A DNA stretch of 10,769 bases from Candidatus Gottesmanbacteria bacterium (GTDB lineage: Bacteria > Patescibacteriota > Microgenomatia > 2-02-FULL-39-11), in the NCBI GenBank assembly GCA_016204905.1, contig JACQJU010000069.1:1-10769 (forward strand), written 5' to 3'. This document shows positions 1-5,592 of the stretch, in pieces; positions within the stretch are counted from its first letter, which is position 1; each line of letters opens with the position of its first letter. Position numbers and translations under genes: made by a program. Below the pieces are notes generated by a model. That model was not told the DNA's origin, made no database searches, and was given only the letters and a program-made list of their open reading frames with translations.

Positions 1-1
1 A

Positions 2-79
2 GAAATTTTTAAGATATTATTAGGATTAATAAGCAAGCAGCATAAAATTTTCGAAAGTGAAGTGAAACCGCAGTATTAA
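2..79 (+). CDS. Possible C-terminal tail of a gene entering from the left
   Basis: One forward frame is open from the window edge to a TAA at 77-79 and gives 25 residues ending FESEVKPQY. The other two forward frames stop within about 20 bases. The composition (Lys, Ile, Leu, Glu) is plausible for an AT-rich genome, but the stretch is too short for any homology judgement. It would be the last part of a gene upstream of the pilin. It may equally be chance in AT-rich DNA. Confidence 0.25.
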   Translation, partial: EIFKILLGLISKQHKIFESEVKPQY

Positions 80-117
80 GAAATTTTTGCAGATCGCATA
101 CGGAATCTTAATGTTAG

Positions 118-123
118 TATAAT
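118..123 (+). promoter_or_regulatory. Candidate -10 box for the pilin transcript
   Basis: A perfect TATAAT lies in the AT-rich spacer upstream of the pilin gene. No good -35 hexamer sits 16-18 bases upstream; TTGCAG at 87-92 is too far (25 bases). If used, it gives a leader of about 150 nt. The rest of 80-281 holds no gene that I can support. The only other structure seen is an imperfect inverted match between 76-90 and 193-210. Confidence 0.3.
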
Positions 124-281
124 AATAGACCTAAGAATTTAGTTATAAATAAATTGAATAACAACACACTTTATGATCTTAGAGTCTTACGAGCAAAAAA
201 ATTTCTTATACAAGGTTTAGTTAATCAAGAAAATTTTATCTGCGAGCTTATAGAGTAATTTTGCGAGCAAATTTTAGTAAT

Positions 282-809
282 ATGAACAAAAAAGGCCCTG
301 CCTGCCGGCAGGCAGGTTTTACCATCATGGAACTTATGATAGCAGTCACTATAGTCTCTATCATCGCCGTCTCCTTCTATTCTGCAAATCTTCTCACCCA
401 ACTGAAAAAGGGTAGAGACTCCAGAAGAAAACAAGAAATGACTACTGTCGTTAAAGTACTGGAGGACTATTATAACGATAAAAATGCCTATCCGACCGTA
501 GTCCCTAGTTCCTCTGGATCGATAGATGGTTTAGGTTGTAAATCCAACCCCCAAGGCTTGCAGCCTTATATGTCCCAAATTCCCTGCGACCCCCAGTACC
601 CCTCACATACTTATTTATATACCACCGATGATCCGACCGCTCAGCAAATTAGAATCTACGCTATTATGGAGTACCCCAAGGATCCTGATGTAATGAACAA
701 TGCTTGCTCTATCGGTTGCTCAGTTGGTGGCCAAAATTATAATTATGTCATCACCAGTTCCAACGTTGATCTATCTACTCCCGTAGAACCAGGAGCAATA
801 ATACCGTAA
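282..809 (+). CDS. Type IV prepilin / type II secretion pseudopilin-like protein
   Basis: 175 residues. The N-terminus is a class III prepilin leader: MNKKG, an inserted heptapeptide PACRQAG, then FTIMELMIAV and a hydrophobic helix to about residue 36. Cleavage by prepilin peptidase is expected between Gly12 and Phe13, and Glu at mature position +5 is present (family knowledge). A segment KGRDSRRKQEM and a helix with LEDYYNDKNAYP follow, as in GspG-like pseudopilins. Four later cysteines (GCKS, IPCDP, NACSIGC) could form two disulfides outside the cell. I chose ATG 282 over an in-frame TTG at 261 because it gives a standard leader; no Shine-Dalgarno sequence is visible. The product should be an inner-membrane subunit assembled into a pilus or secretion pseudopilus. 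Its assembly ATPase and prepilin peptidase are not in this window. Confidence 0.85.
   Translation: MNKKGPACRQAGFTIMELMIAVTIVSIIAVSFYSANLLTQLKKGRDSRRKQEMTTVVKVLEDYYNDKNAYPTVVPSSSGSIDGLGCKSNPQGLQPYMSQIPCDPQYPSHTYLYTTDDPTAQQIRIYAIMEYPKDPDVMNNACSIGCSVGGQNYNYVITSSNVDLSTPVEPGAIIP
297..316. repeat. Perfect 20-bp palindrome inside the prepilin leader codons
   Basis: The 20 bases CCTGCCTGCCGGCAGGCAGG are self-complementary and encode PACRQA(G) in frame. Palindromes of this type are abundant in Patescibacteria genomes (general knowledge). Removing 21 bases from this position restores the textbook leader MNKKGFTIMEL, so it is best read as an insertion. A shorter relative, CCTGCC-TCC-GGCAGG, is at 9466-9480. 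Confidence 0.85.
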
Positions 810-850
810 ATTCTAATCTAATCAAAAAATCATGATATCTTGTAATCACC

Positions 851-970
851 TTAATTTTACCAATGGGTGACGCAAGGCGGGGAGCCCCAGCGCCGGGGTC
901 CCCTTGCCTGCCTCGCCGGTAGGCGGGTGGGTGGCGCTGGGGCTGCCGAGCGGCAGGACCCATAAATTAA
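851..970. repeat. GC-rich palindromic intergenic element
   Basis: This fills most of the gap between the pilin and the O-antigen-ligase-like gene. The outer arms are TTAATTTTAccaaTGGGT (851-868) and ACCCATAAATTAA (958-970). An inner perfect 12-bp pair is AGCCCCAGCGCC (883-894) with GGCGCTGGGGCT (933-944). The centre (about 907-926) can fold again as CCTGCCT/AGGCGGG. The left end GGGTGACGC and right end GGACCC resemble the in-gene element at 6605-6763, so they may be one family. No run of T follows, so it is not an obvious intrinsic terminator. It holds no coding gene. Confidence 0.75.
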
Positions 971-973
971 AAT
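968..973 (+). promoter_or_regulatory. Candidate -10 box directly before the 982 gene (leaderless)
   Basis: TAAAAT ends 8 nt before ATG 982 and no Shine-Dalgarno sequence lies between. The same hexamer-8 nt-ATG spacing occurs before the genes starting at 4084 and 8477. A start site 7-9 nt after the box would fall on or beside the ATG. The box lies inside the right edge of the palindromic element, and no convincing -35 is visible. Confidence 0.35.
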
Positions 974-981
974 GAATATAA

Positions 982-2745
982 ATGAATGATTCTTTACTAA
1001 ACAAACTAATCATGATCATACTTACTCTCTTTCTAATCTTACTCCCCATCTTCTATCTTCCCATCACTACCGACTTCTTCGAATTCAACAAGATGGCCCT
1101 ACTTTTTATAACTAGCCTGATACTACTCCTCCTCTGGTGCCTGAAAATAATCACAGAAAGGAAAGTTCAGTTCTTCACCACTCCCTTTACTATTCCTATC
1201 CTACTATTTGCCCTCATCACAACGATCTCCCTCTTCTGGCAATCCTCCTATAAAATGGGTTCTCTTCTGTCTCCCCTAGGCCCCATCACTATCCTTTGCA
1301 CTCTTCTCCTATACATTATTATTACTAACAATCAAGGTGAAAACCTCCAACATTCACTGAGTCTAGGTTTAATTGGTAGCGGTGTTCTCTTGGCAGCCCT
1401 TTCTCTCCTCTCTTTATTTTCTATCTTTGGTCTGCCCAATCCCAATGGCACGATCTATCTGACCTCTCTTTACCTACTTCTACCAGTCTCTTTTTTGCTA
1501 TCCAAAATTATTTCCCAGAAATCACCCCTATTCATAGCCATTTTTATTTTTATAATCATTAGCGAAATTGCCCTTCTTATTAGCCTAAAAAACTCTGGTA
1601 TTACCGTACTTCCCTATCAAATAGGCTTTTCTATACTCAAAAGTCTCTCATCGTCTGCTCGCTCTCTTATACTAGGTATTGGATCGGGAAATTTCCTGAC
1701 TGCTTTTACACTAGCTCGACCTGCCGAGCTCAACTATACTCCCTACTGGAATATACTTTTTACCACTTCTTCCTCCTATCTACTGACCTTAGCCACAGAA
1801 TTAGGTTTTATTGCCGGCCTCATATTCCTCTTTTTTCCCCTGCGTCTTGGCATTCTGGCTATACGGGGAAATAAATTACTCAAAAACCCCATTATATATC
1901 CTCTTTTCATTGCTTTTCTTATCCAAATTTTTACCATAAGTAATATCACCATCTTTGTTTATACTTTTATATTACTATCTCTTATTAGTACCCCAAAAAA
2001 GATTTTGGATCTCCACCTCAAAAGATTCTTTCCCTTTTTATTAGCCCCTCTTATCCTGATAGTTACAACAAGCCTTATACTGTTTATATTGGCTAGCAGA
2101 GTCTATTTGGCAGAGGTTTATTTCAAAAAATCTCTCGATGCTATACCCAAAAACCTTGGTCAAGAGGTCTACGATTTCCAAAAAAAAGCTATCCGCGCCA
2201 ATCCCTATCCAGACAAATACCATAGCGCTTTTTCTCAAACTAGCCTAGCTCTCGCCAACGCTCTTGCCGGAAAAAAAGATCTAACCAAAGATGACAATCA
2301 AAAAATCTTACTCCTCACTCAACAAGCCATAGATGAATCTCGAGTAGCTGCCTCTCTGGGCATAGGCAATGTCAATAACTGGACCAATCTTGCCGCTATT
2401 TATACCTCTCTTATGAAACTAGTGCAGGGATCAGACGAAAGAGCTATTAGTGCTTACCAACAAGCAATCGCCCTCAACCCTCAAGATCCCCAATCACAAC
2501 TATCTCTAGGAGGCATATATTATGCCAAAGGAGATTATGACGAGGCAGCTAAATATTTCCAAAAGGCCATCAGCCTCAAAAAAGATTGGGCCAACGCTCA
2601 TTACAACCTTGCCGCTACTTATAAAGCATTGGGAAAGATTGATGAAGCCAAAAAAGAAATGGCGATAGTTCTCTCACTAGTACCCGTAGACTCTACCGAT
2701 TATAAAAAAGCCCAAGAGGAACTGGAAAAACTGAACAGTATGTAA
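982..2745 (+). CDS. O-antigen ligase / polymerase-like membrane protein with C-terminal TPR domain
   Basis: 587 residues. About the first 385 are strongly hydrophobic, with ten or more predicted membrane segments. The remainder is soluble and helical. Residues about 486-570 contain TPR repeats (for example AISAYQQAIALNPQDPQ, GDYDEAAKYFQKAISLKK, ANAHYNLAATYKALGKIDEAKK). The segment LGIGSGNFLTAF followed by SSSYLLTLATELGFIAGL matches the Wzy_C / O-antigen-ligase pattern, but the usual His-Asn before the membrane helix is replaced by Ser-Ser. Such proteins join or polymerise lipid-linked surface polysaccharide at the membrane (family knowledge). The TPR part may bind partners outside the cell. 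ATG 982 is used because the ATG at 972 meets a stop after five codons. The exact substrate cannot be read from sequence. Confidence 0.72.
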   Translation: MNDSLLNKLIMIILTLFLILLPIFYLPITTDFFEFNKMALLFITSLILLLLWCLKIITERKVQFFTTPFTIPILLFALITTISLFWQSSYKMGSLLSPLGPITILCTLLLYIIITNNQGENLQHSLSLGLIGSGVLLAALSLLSLFSIFGLPNPNGTIYLTSLYLLLPVSFLLSKIISQKSPLFIAIFIFIIISEIALLISLKNSGITVLPYQIGFSILKSLSSSARSLILGIGSGNFLTAFTLARPAELNYTPYWNILFTTSSSYLLTLATELGFIAGLIFLFFPLRLGILAIRGNKLLKNPIIYPLFIAFLIQIFTISNITIFVYTFILLSLISTPKKILDLHLKRFFPFLLAPLILIVTTSLILFILASRVYLAEVYFKKSLDAIPKNLGQEVYDFQKKAIRANPYPDKYHSAFSQTSLALANALAGKKDLTKDDNQKILLLTQQAIDESRVAASLGIGNVNNWTNLAAIYTSLMKLVQGSDERAISAYQQAIALNPQDPQSQLSLGGIYYAKGDYDEAAKYFQKAISLKKDWANAHYNLAATYKALGKIDEAKKEMAIVLSLVPVDSTDYKKAQEELEKLNSM

Positions 2746-2794
2746 TCAACATGATTTATTTGCGGGTGACACGAGTTAGGGGTCAAAAATCAGT

Positions 2795-2971
2795 CTTCCC
2801 AACGAAGTATAAGCTTTTTGAAGAGCTTTGAAGACCTGCCTTTGGAAACCTTTAGGATCTATTATTATCTTTCGGTGGCAGGGCTTCACAGAGTGAGGAA
2901 GGATAAAAAATATATTTAAGTAAGGTGGTCCCCGAACGTCTCTGAAAAAAGTCTTATACGAAGTTGGGAAG
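2795..2971. other. Intergenic inverted-repeat element or structured RNA candidate
   Basis: This is the main content of the 277-base gap between two convergent genes. The left arm (2795-2825) and right arm (2940-2971) pair over 26 of about 31 positions: CTTCCCAAC, a 3-base mismatch, GTATAAG, a one-base bulge, then CTTTTT..AGAG. Inside, GAAGACCTGCC (2830-2840) pairs with GGCAGGGCTTC (2877-2887) at 10 of 11 positions. The region from 2888 to 2939 appears mostly unpaired. Either strand could be transcribed. A weaker outer relation, GCGGGTGAC (2762-2770) with TTACCCGA (2983-2990), recalls the GGGTGACGC repeat family. No ORF is credible here and no clear promoter was found. Confidence 0.45.
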
Positions 2972-3022
2972 ATGAGGATATCTTACCCGAGCTCCTTGAT
3001 ATTTCCGAAAAAGACCCTTTTT

Positions 3023-4084
3023 CTATTTCTTCGTCTCATAAACCATCGATAACACCGCCCCAGCCAGTATCACAACATAAAGTATTATCCCCGTAAAAAA
3101 TGCCTTTATTGCAAAAAATATCCCTTCTTCTTTATAGCAAAACCACAAAAACTTCCTCACCCCCCATAGATGAATAAGAAGGAAAGTTAGTACTATCCAT
3201 GTTAGTATCCCACTTAAGTAACTTAAGTTACTTAAGTGACTTAAAAGAGTCAAAAAGCCAAATCCCGCCAATCCCGCCGCTGATAAAGTAGTAATCGCCT
3301 CCTTATTCGTCGTAGTCACAGGATCAAATTTTTTTCTCTCTCTATAGATTCTGGTCCAATAATAGCTTCGCCAGAAATATTTCTTGGCAATTGGCCAAAA
3401 TCCTTCAAACTCATGATGTACTTTCACTCTGGGATTAAATATCACAGCATATCTTTTAGATATCCTGTAAGTTAACTCAATATCTTCTACTAGCGCTGCT
3501 TTATATGTCTCATCAAAGCCTCCCAATCGTAAAAAAAGGTCACGCCTGATAGCCGCCACTCTAGTGGAAAAGAGATAATAATAATGTGTCGGATCTCTTT
3601 CATTGATCCAATAACTCCAATCCCTTAGTGCTTTAAATTTTGGAAAGAAAGCCTGATTTTTCTGCTCTTTATCCCAGACACCCGTCAAAGCATGAACATC
3701 TGGGTCTTGGAAAGATTTTATTAGCTCTGCAAATGACCTTTTATGTAAAATGACATCACTATCCAAAAAAAATATTATCTCTCCTCGAGCTAATTTCGCT
3801 CCTGCATTTCTAGCATGTGCAGGCCCGCTATTTTTCTTAAGCGCTAGTATCCGAAGGTTAAGTTTTGTATGCTTCACCGCAAACTGCTGGACTAATCGGA
3901 TAGTACTATCTTTAGATTTATCATCCACCACAATCACTTCTCTTTCTCTTCCCCTATTTTCCTTATATTCCCCATAACCCTTATTCCTCCCACTCCTCTT
4001 ACTCTCATGAATAGATTTAAGTAACGGAATAATAGTTTCTTCGGCATTATAGGCAGGAATAACTACAGAAACACGAGGACGCAT
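3023..4084 (-). CDS. Family 2 glycosyltransferase with C-terminal membrane helices
   Basis: 353 residues. The GT-A fold starts at VSVVIPAYNAEETI (5-18), then VIVVDDKSKDST (about 50-61). The metal-binding DxD is Asp108-Ser-Asp110 in FFLDSDV, and the acidic pair Glu200-Asp201 in LVEDIELTYRI is the likely catalytic-base region. WRSYYWTR (about 238-245) fits the acceptor-side motif. Residues about 262-345 form three or four membrane helices. It should transfer a sugar from a nucleotide- or lipid-linked donor to a lipid or glycan at the inner membrane face (family knowledge). Two oddities are an about 20-residue charged insert (about 28-48) between the first strand-helix and VIVVDD, and a Leu-Ser-x repeat (282-291) in the membrane part. 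Both are made of 9-bp DNA repeats. The gene converges on the 982-2745 gene. Confidence 0.88.
   Translation of the reverse strand: MRPRVSVVIPAYNAEETIIPLLKSIHESKRSGRNKGYGEYKENRGREREVIVVDDKSKDSTIRLVQQFAVKHTKLNLRILALKKNSGPAHARNAGAKLARGEIIFFLDSDVILHKRSFAELIKSFQDPDVHALTGVWDKEQKNQAFFPKFKALRDWSYWINERDPTHYYYLFSTRVAAIRRDLFLRLGGFDETYKAALVEDIELTYRISKRYAVIFNPRVKVHHEFEGFWPIAKKYFWRSYYWTRIYRERKKFDPVTTTNKEAITTLSAAGLAGFGFLTLLSHLSNLSYLSGILTWIVLTFLLIHLWGVRKFLWFCYKEEGIFFAIKAFFTGIILYVVILAGAVLSMVYETKK
3211..3238. repeat. Perfect 28-bp palindrome made of 9-bp repeats inside the GT2 gene
   Basis: Three overlapping ACTTAAGT units (3212-3219, 3221-3228, 3230-3237) flanked by C and G make a perfect palindrome. A degenerate fourth unit, ACTTAAAAG, continues to about 3247. 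On the coding strand it encodes Leu-Ser-His, Leu-Ser-Asn, Leu-Ser-Tyr, Leu-Ser. The 9-bp period keeps the frame. Confidence 0.8.
3947..3997. repeat. Degenerate 9-bp tandem repeat in the GT2 gene
   Basis: On the plus strand the region reads as pyrimidine-rich 9-mers such as CCTTATATT, CCCCATAAC, CCTTATTCC, TCCCACTCC, TCTTACTCT. It encodes the charged insert SGRNKGYGEYKENRG, which separates normally adjacent secondary-structure elements of the GT-A fold. Confidence 0.5.
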
Positions 4085-4092
4085 AAAACTTT

Positions 4093-4098
4093 ATCATA
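4093..4098 (-). promoter_or_regulatory. Candidate -10 box for the GT2 gene (leaderless)
   Basis: TATGAT on the minus strand ends exactly 8 nt before ATG 4084. No Shine-Dalgarno sequence lies between. TTGATA lies upstream with a 20-base gap, which is long for a -35. The spacing matches that before the genes at 982 and 8477. Confidence 0.4.
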
Positions 4099-4132
4099 AT
4101 AAGCTTTTCTTATTGTCTTATCAAGACTTAGC

Positions 4133-4187
4133 AAAAAAAATATGGCGCGGGGTGTGTTGGCTGAAAAGCTCAGCCACACCCCGCGCC
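4133..4187 (-). terminator. Strong intrinsic terminator of cassette 1
   Basis: On the minus strand GGCGCGGGGTGT-GGCTGA, a short loop and TCAGCC-AA-CACACCCCGCGCC form an 18-bp GC-rich stem with a 2-base bulge. It is followed by ATA and eight T (the A-run at 4133-4140 on plus). It ends the small-gene operon and also separates it from the downstream GT2 gene. Confidence 0.9.
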
Positions 4188-4188
4188 C

Positions 4189-4202
4189 CGCGGAAAGTAT
4201 TC
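4189..4202. repeat. 14-bp inverted repeat, distal copy of cassette 1
   Basis: CGCGGAAAGTATTC on the plus strand is the exact reverse complement of GAATACTTTCCGCG at 5463-5476. It lies between the stop codon of the last cassette gene and the terminator stem, so it is in the 3' UTR of the cassette transcript while its partner is in the 5' leader. Confidence 0.85.
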
Positions 4203-4210
4203 GATTGAGA

Positions 4211-4246
4211 ATCGCTTGTTAATCGTGTCCAGGTAGAACAAGCGAT
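4211..4246. repeat. Hairpin overlapping the last stop codon of cassette 1
   Basis: ATCGCTTGTT (4211-4220) and AACAAGCGAT (4237-4246) are perfectly complementary with a 16-base loop. The stop codon of the two-helix membrane protein falls at the edge of the left arm. A smaller CGATT-GAG-AATCG hairpin (4202-4214) overlaps it, so the two are mutually exclusive. Confidence 0.6.
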
Positions 4247-4440
4247 CCATCATCTCCCGGCTTGATGTCCCAGATCATTATGAAAATCAACCCCAACATC
4301 AGGATCACACCAATCACCGCAATGGGTGTAACAAAGGCCTCCTTCCATGAAGGTTTCTGCCCCTGCCTGATCTGGAGAAGATAGAACATCAAGACGGCTA
4401 GGAGATAAAAACCAACGATAACACCCGCTGGTAGCAACAT
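4219..4440 (-). CDS. Small two-helix membrane protein (unknown function)
   Basis: 73 residues from ATG 4440, which follows AGGAGG at 4445-4450 with four bases between. A longer in-frame start at 4464 (81 residues) would overlap the upstream stop as ATGA but has no comparable ribosome site. Two hydrophobic segments are visible: LLPAGVIVGFYLLAVLMFYLL and, after the polar loop RQGQKPSWKEAF, VTPIAVIGVILMLGLIFIMIW. The tail DIKPGDDGSLVLPGHD is acidic. I do not recognise a family. It is the last gene of a four-gene minus-strand cassette ending in a strong terminator. The two-helix small-protein form is compatible with a membrane chaperone, holin-like or transporter-accessory role, but none of these is shown. 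Confidence 0.72.
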   Translation of the reverse strand: MLLPAGVIVGFYLLAVLMFYLLQIRQGQKPSWKEAFVTPIAVIGVILMLGLIFIMIWDIKPGDDGSLVLPGHD

Positions 4441-4460
4441 GGCTCCTCCTTTTTGGGAAC

Positions 4461-4664
4461 TCATCCGGTCGTTATCACCGAATTTTCGATGGACTCGACA
4501 TCCACCCTTCCATGTGGATCGACGGAAAATCGATGTCCCCCAACCTCAAAATGCCATCCTCCGTCTACCGAGTAGCTCCTAGTCGACTCGGAAGAATCGG
4601 GCGGTACCAACCCTAACCCGATGGCTGTTTTCTGAGCCAACACTAAGGCTTGCTCCTTTGTCAT
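4461..4664 (-). CDS. 67-residue protein, PepSY-like pattern
   Basis: The ATG follows GGAGGAAGT, a strong ribosome site, and starts 14 bases after the stop of the basic 52-residue gene. The chain begins with a helix (TKEQALVLAQKTAIGLGL) and continues with strand-like GGWHFEV, HRFSVDPHGRVDVESI. A helix followed by W-x-F-x-V and V-D-x-x-G-x-V resembles a single PepSY-type unit, but it lacks the length and certainty for a firm assignment. There is no signal peptide or membrane helix. Its stop overlaps the alternative ATG of the next gene. Base composition seems more GC-rich than in the flanking glycosyltransferase genes, as for the whole cassette. Confidence 0.68.
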   Translation of the reverse strand: MTKEQALVLAQKTAIGLGLVPPDSSESTRSYSVDGGWHFEVGGHRFSVDPHGRVDVESIENSVITTG

Positions 4665-4678
4665 ACTTCCTCCAGGTC

Positions 4679-4837
4679 CTAAACTGGCCGCGTTTTAGAT
4701 TGACGGCGCTGGGCACGACGGCTTTTCATCTTAAAACGCTTCCGCCCAGCTTTACTCCCGCCTCCTCCATGTTTCTTTGCATGCCGTTCAGAGGCTCCAT
4801 GACCATGTTTTCCGCGACCACTATTTCTTTTCGCCAT
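4679..4837 (-). CDS. Very basic 52-residue protein
   Basis: ATG 4837 follows GAGGAGGAAAA, an almost ideal Shine-Dalgarno sequence. The frame runs 52 codons to TAG at 4679-4681. Its first half is rich in Gly and His (GRGKHGHGASERHAKKHGGG). The second half is mostly Arg, Lys, Gln and Ser (GRKRFKMKSRRAQRRQSKTR). Such a disordered, strongly positive chain suggests nucleic-acid binding, as in short ribosomal proteins or histone-like tails, but I do not recognise it. The tight spacing with the next gene (14 bases) and the ribosome sites of both support translation as one operon. Confidence 0.7.
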   Translation of the reverse strand: MAKRNSGRGKHGHGASERHAKKHGGGGSKAGRKRFKMKSRRAQRRQSKTRPV

Positions 4838-4894
4838 TTTTCCTCCTCAGGAAATCAGATGGCAAAGGCTTCACACCATCTTTTTTCCATACTG

Positions 4895-4926
4895 AAAAAA
4901 TTATCGGAGAGGACGATTTCTCCGAT
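4895..4926 (-). terminator. Intrinsic terminator inside cassette 1
   Basis: Minus strand: ATCGGAGA, an 8-base loop, TCTCCGAT, then AA and six T. The stem starts at the TAA stop of the 112-residue membrane protein gene. It could separate that gene from the three downstream genes or act as a partial terminator that lowers their level. No clear promoter was seen between 4838 and 4894. Confidence 0.75.
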
Positions 4927-5264
4927 TAATTACCATATATGCTTACAATTCTACCCCTCCCACATGGAATAAAAGCGCCTTTTCCAGGCTCAATTTCGCC
5001 TCGCGAAGTTGGAGAGCCTAAAAAGCCACCATTCCGGTAGTACACTACGCGCTTGTCATCCATCTTGTTAACCACTTTGAGATTGATGTAGTTGTACATT
5101 GTGATGTCAACTAAAGAGGGCGAACGCACCTCGAATACAGAGGTAGCTCCCTCGCAGACAACCGGCTTAATCCAGCCCTCATAGATGGAAGAACTTAACA
5201 ATCCCAACACGATCAGCAATAGGATCACTATCAGGATTGCAGACACAGACAGAAAGCGTGGCAT
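4926..5264 (-). CDS. Small single-pass membrane protein with extracytoplasmic domain (unknown)
   Basis: 112 residues from ATG 5264, chosen because AAGGAGG lies just upstream; a GTG at 5321 in the same frame lacks such a site and sits in a hairpin. Residues about 2-28 (FLSVSAILIVILLLIVLGLLSS) form one membrane helix or uncleaved signal anchor. The rest, about 80 residues, is strand-rich (SVFEVRSPSLVDITMYNYINLKVVNK, RVVYYRNGGFLGSP, GAFIPCGRGRIVSIYG) with two cysteines that could pair outside the membrane. I do not recognise a family. It is the first gene of cassette 1, behind a long structured leader and a near-consensus promoter, and is followed directly by an intrinsic terminator. Confidence 0.72.
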   Translation of the reverse strand: MPRFLSVSAILIVILLLIVLGLLSSSIYEGWIKPVVCEGATSVFEVRSPSLVDITMYNYINLKVVNKMDDKRVVYYRNGGFLGSPTSRGEIEPGKGAFIPCGRGRIVSIYGN

Positions 5265-5295
5265 ATATATCCTCCTTCTCTCCGCTTTGACATCA

Positions 5296-5324
5296 GAGGT
5301 GATTTTGCCCTTAGATTTCACCTC
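5296..5324 (-). other. Leader hairpin upstream of the first cassette 1 gene
   Basis: On the transcript GAGGTGA (5324-5318) pairs with TCACCTC (5302-5296). It lies about 20 bases before the AAGGAGG of the gene starting at 5264 and covers the weak alternative GTG start at 5321. Confidence 0.5.
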
Positions 5325-5334
5325 ATTCCATTAA

Positions 5335-5444
5335 GATTTTGGGCAAACGAGTATCGAAATTTGACCATTGCAGCGCCATTTGCAAGAGGACCTCTTGCAA
5401 ATGCTGTCCAGACGGTCTATCTCCATACCCCTTCGCCCAAAACC
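5335..5444 (-). promoter_or_regulatory. Structured leader RNA domain of cassette 1
   Basis: Nested helices can be drawn on the minus-strand transcript. A 13-bp outer stem (5432-5444 with 5335-5347, two G-U pairs) encloses GACC/GGTC (5414-5417 with 5363-5366). That encloses CAGC/GCTG (5403-5406 with 5371-5374), and inside is a perfect 12-bp hairpin (5378-5402, arms ATTTGCAAGAGG around one base). It lies between the promoter and the first gene, so it is 5' UTR. No known riboswitch class is recognised. Confidence 0.55.
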
Positions 5445-5462
5445 TTCCCTGGTAAACAAAAT

Positions 5463-5476
5463 GAATACTTTCCGCG
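5463..5476. repeat. 14-bp inverted repeat, promoter-proximal copy of cassette 1
   Basis: GAATACTTTCCGCG on plus is the exact reverse complement of 4189-4202. It starts 63 bases after the -10 box of the cassette promoter on the transcript. The pair spans 1288 bp and contains all four cassette genes but not the promoter. Confidence 0.85.
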
Positions 5477-5491
5477 ATTTATTAATGTGCA

Positions 5492-5524
5492 AAAAAGGCA
5501 ATTTCAGGCGCCTATTGCCTTTTT
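5492..5524 (-). terminator. Hairpin at the start of the cassette 1 transcript
   Basis: AAAAAGGCAAT and ATTGCCTTTTT form a perfect 11-bp stem around an 11-base loop that contains the palindrome AGGCGCCT. The A and T runs make it terminator-like in both directions. On the minus strand it starts only about 9 bases after the expected transcription start, so it may be a 5'-protecting hairpin or an attenuator rather than a plain terminator. Confidence 0.6.
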
Positions 5525-5539
5525 GCCTTCTTTTGAGGG

Positions 5540-5569
5540 TTTATAACAGATAATGCTAATTACTGTCAA
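5540..5569 (-). promoter_or_regulatory. Near-consensus sigma-70-type promoter of cassette 1
   Basis: Minus strand: a perfect -35 TTGACA (5569-5564), an 18-base spacer and TATAAA (5545-5540) preceded by TGT, an extended -10. Read with a 17-base spacer the hexamer is TTATAA. This is the strongest promoter seen in the window and points into the four small genes. Confidence 0.8.
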
Positions 5570-5592
5570 TTAATTAGAGCAATAAAGATCAC

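Noticed and set aside
2921..2940. AAGGTGGTCCCCGAACG resembles the T-box motif GGTGGNACCGCG
   Set aside because: The core ACCGCG is not conserved, no specifier stem or terminator is visible, and the downstream gene is convergent rather than a synthetase or amino-acid gene.
4658..4972. 104-codon plus-strand open frame
   Set aside because: It is antisense to three small genes with good ribosome sites and to a terminator, and has no ribosome site of its own.
4189..5476. Cassette 1 as a transposon with terminal inverted repeats
   Set aside because: No transposase, no target duplication was seen at the ends, and the promoter lies outside the repeats. The same layout with a different 14-mer in cassette 2 fits regulation or inversion better.
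5361..5553. Two overlapping plus-strand open frames of 61 codons
   Set aside because: They run through the structured leader and promoter of cassette 1 and have no ribosome site. Their sequence does not look like protein.
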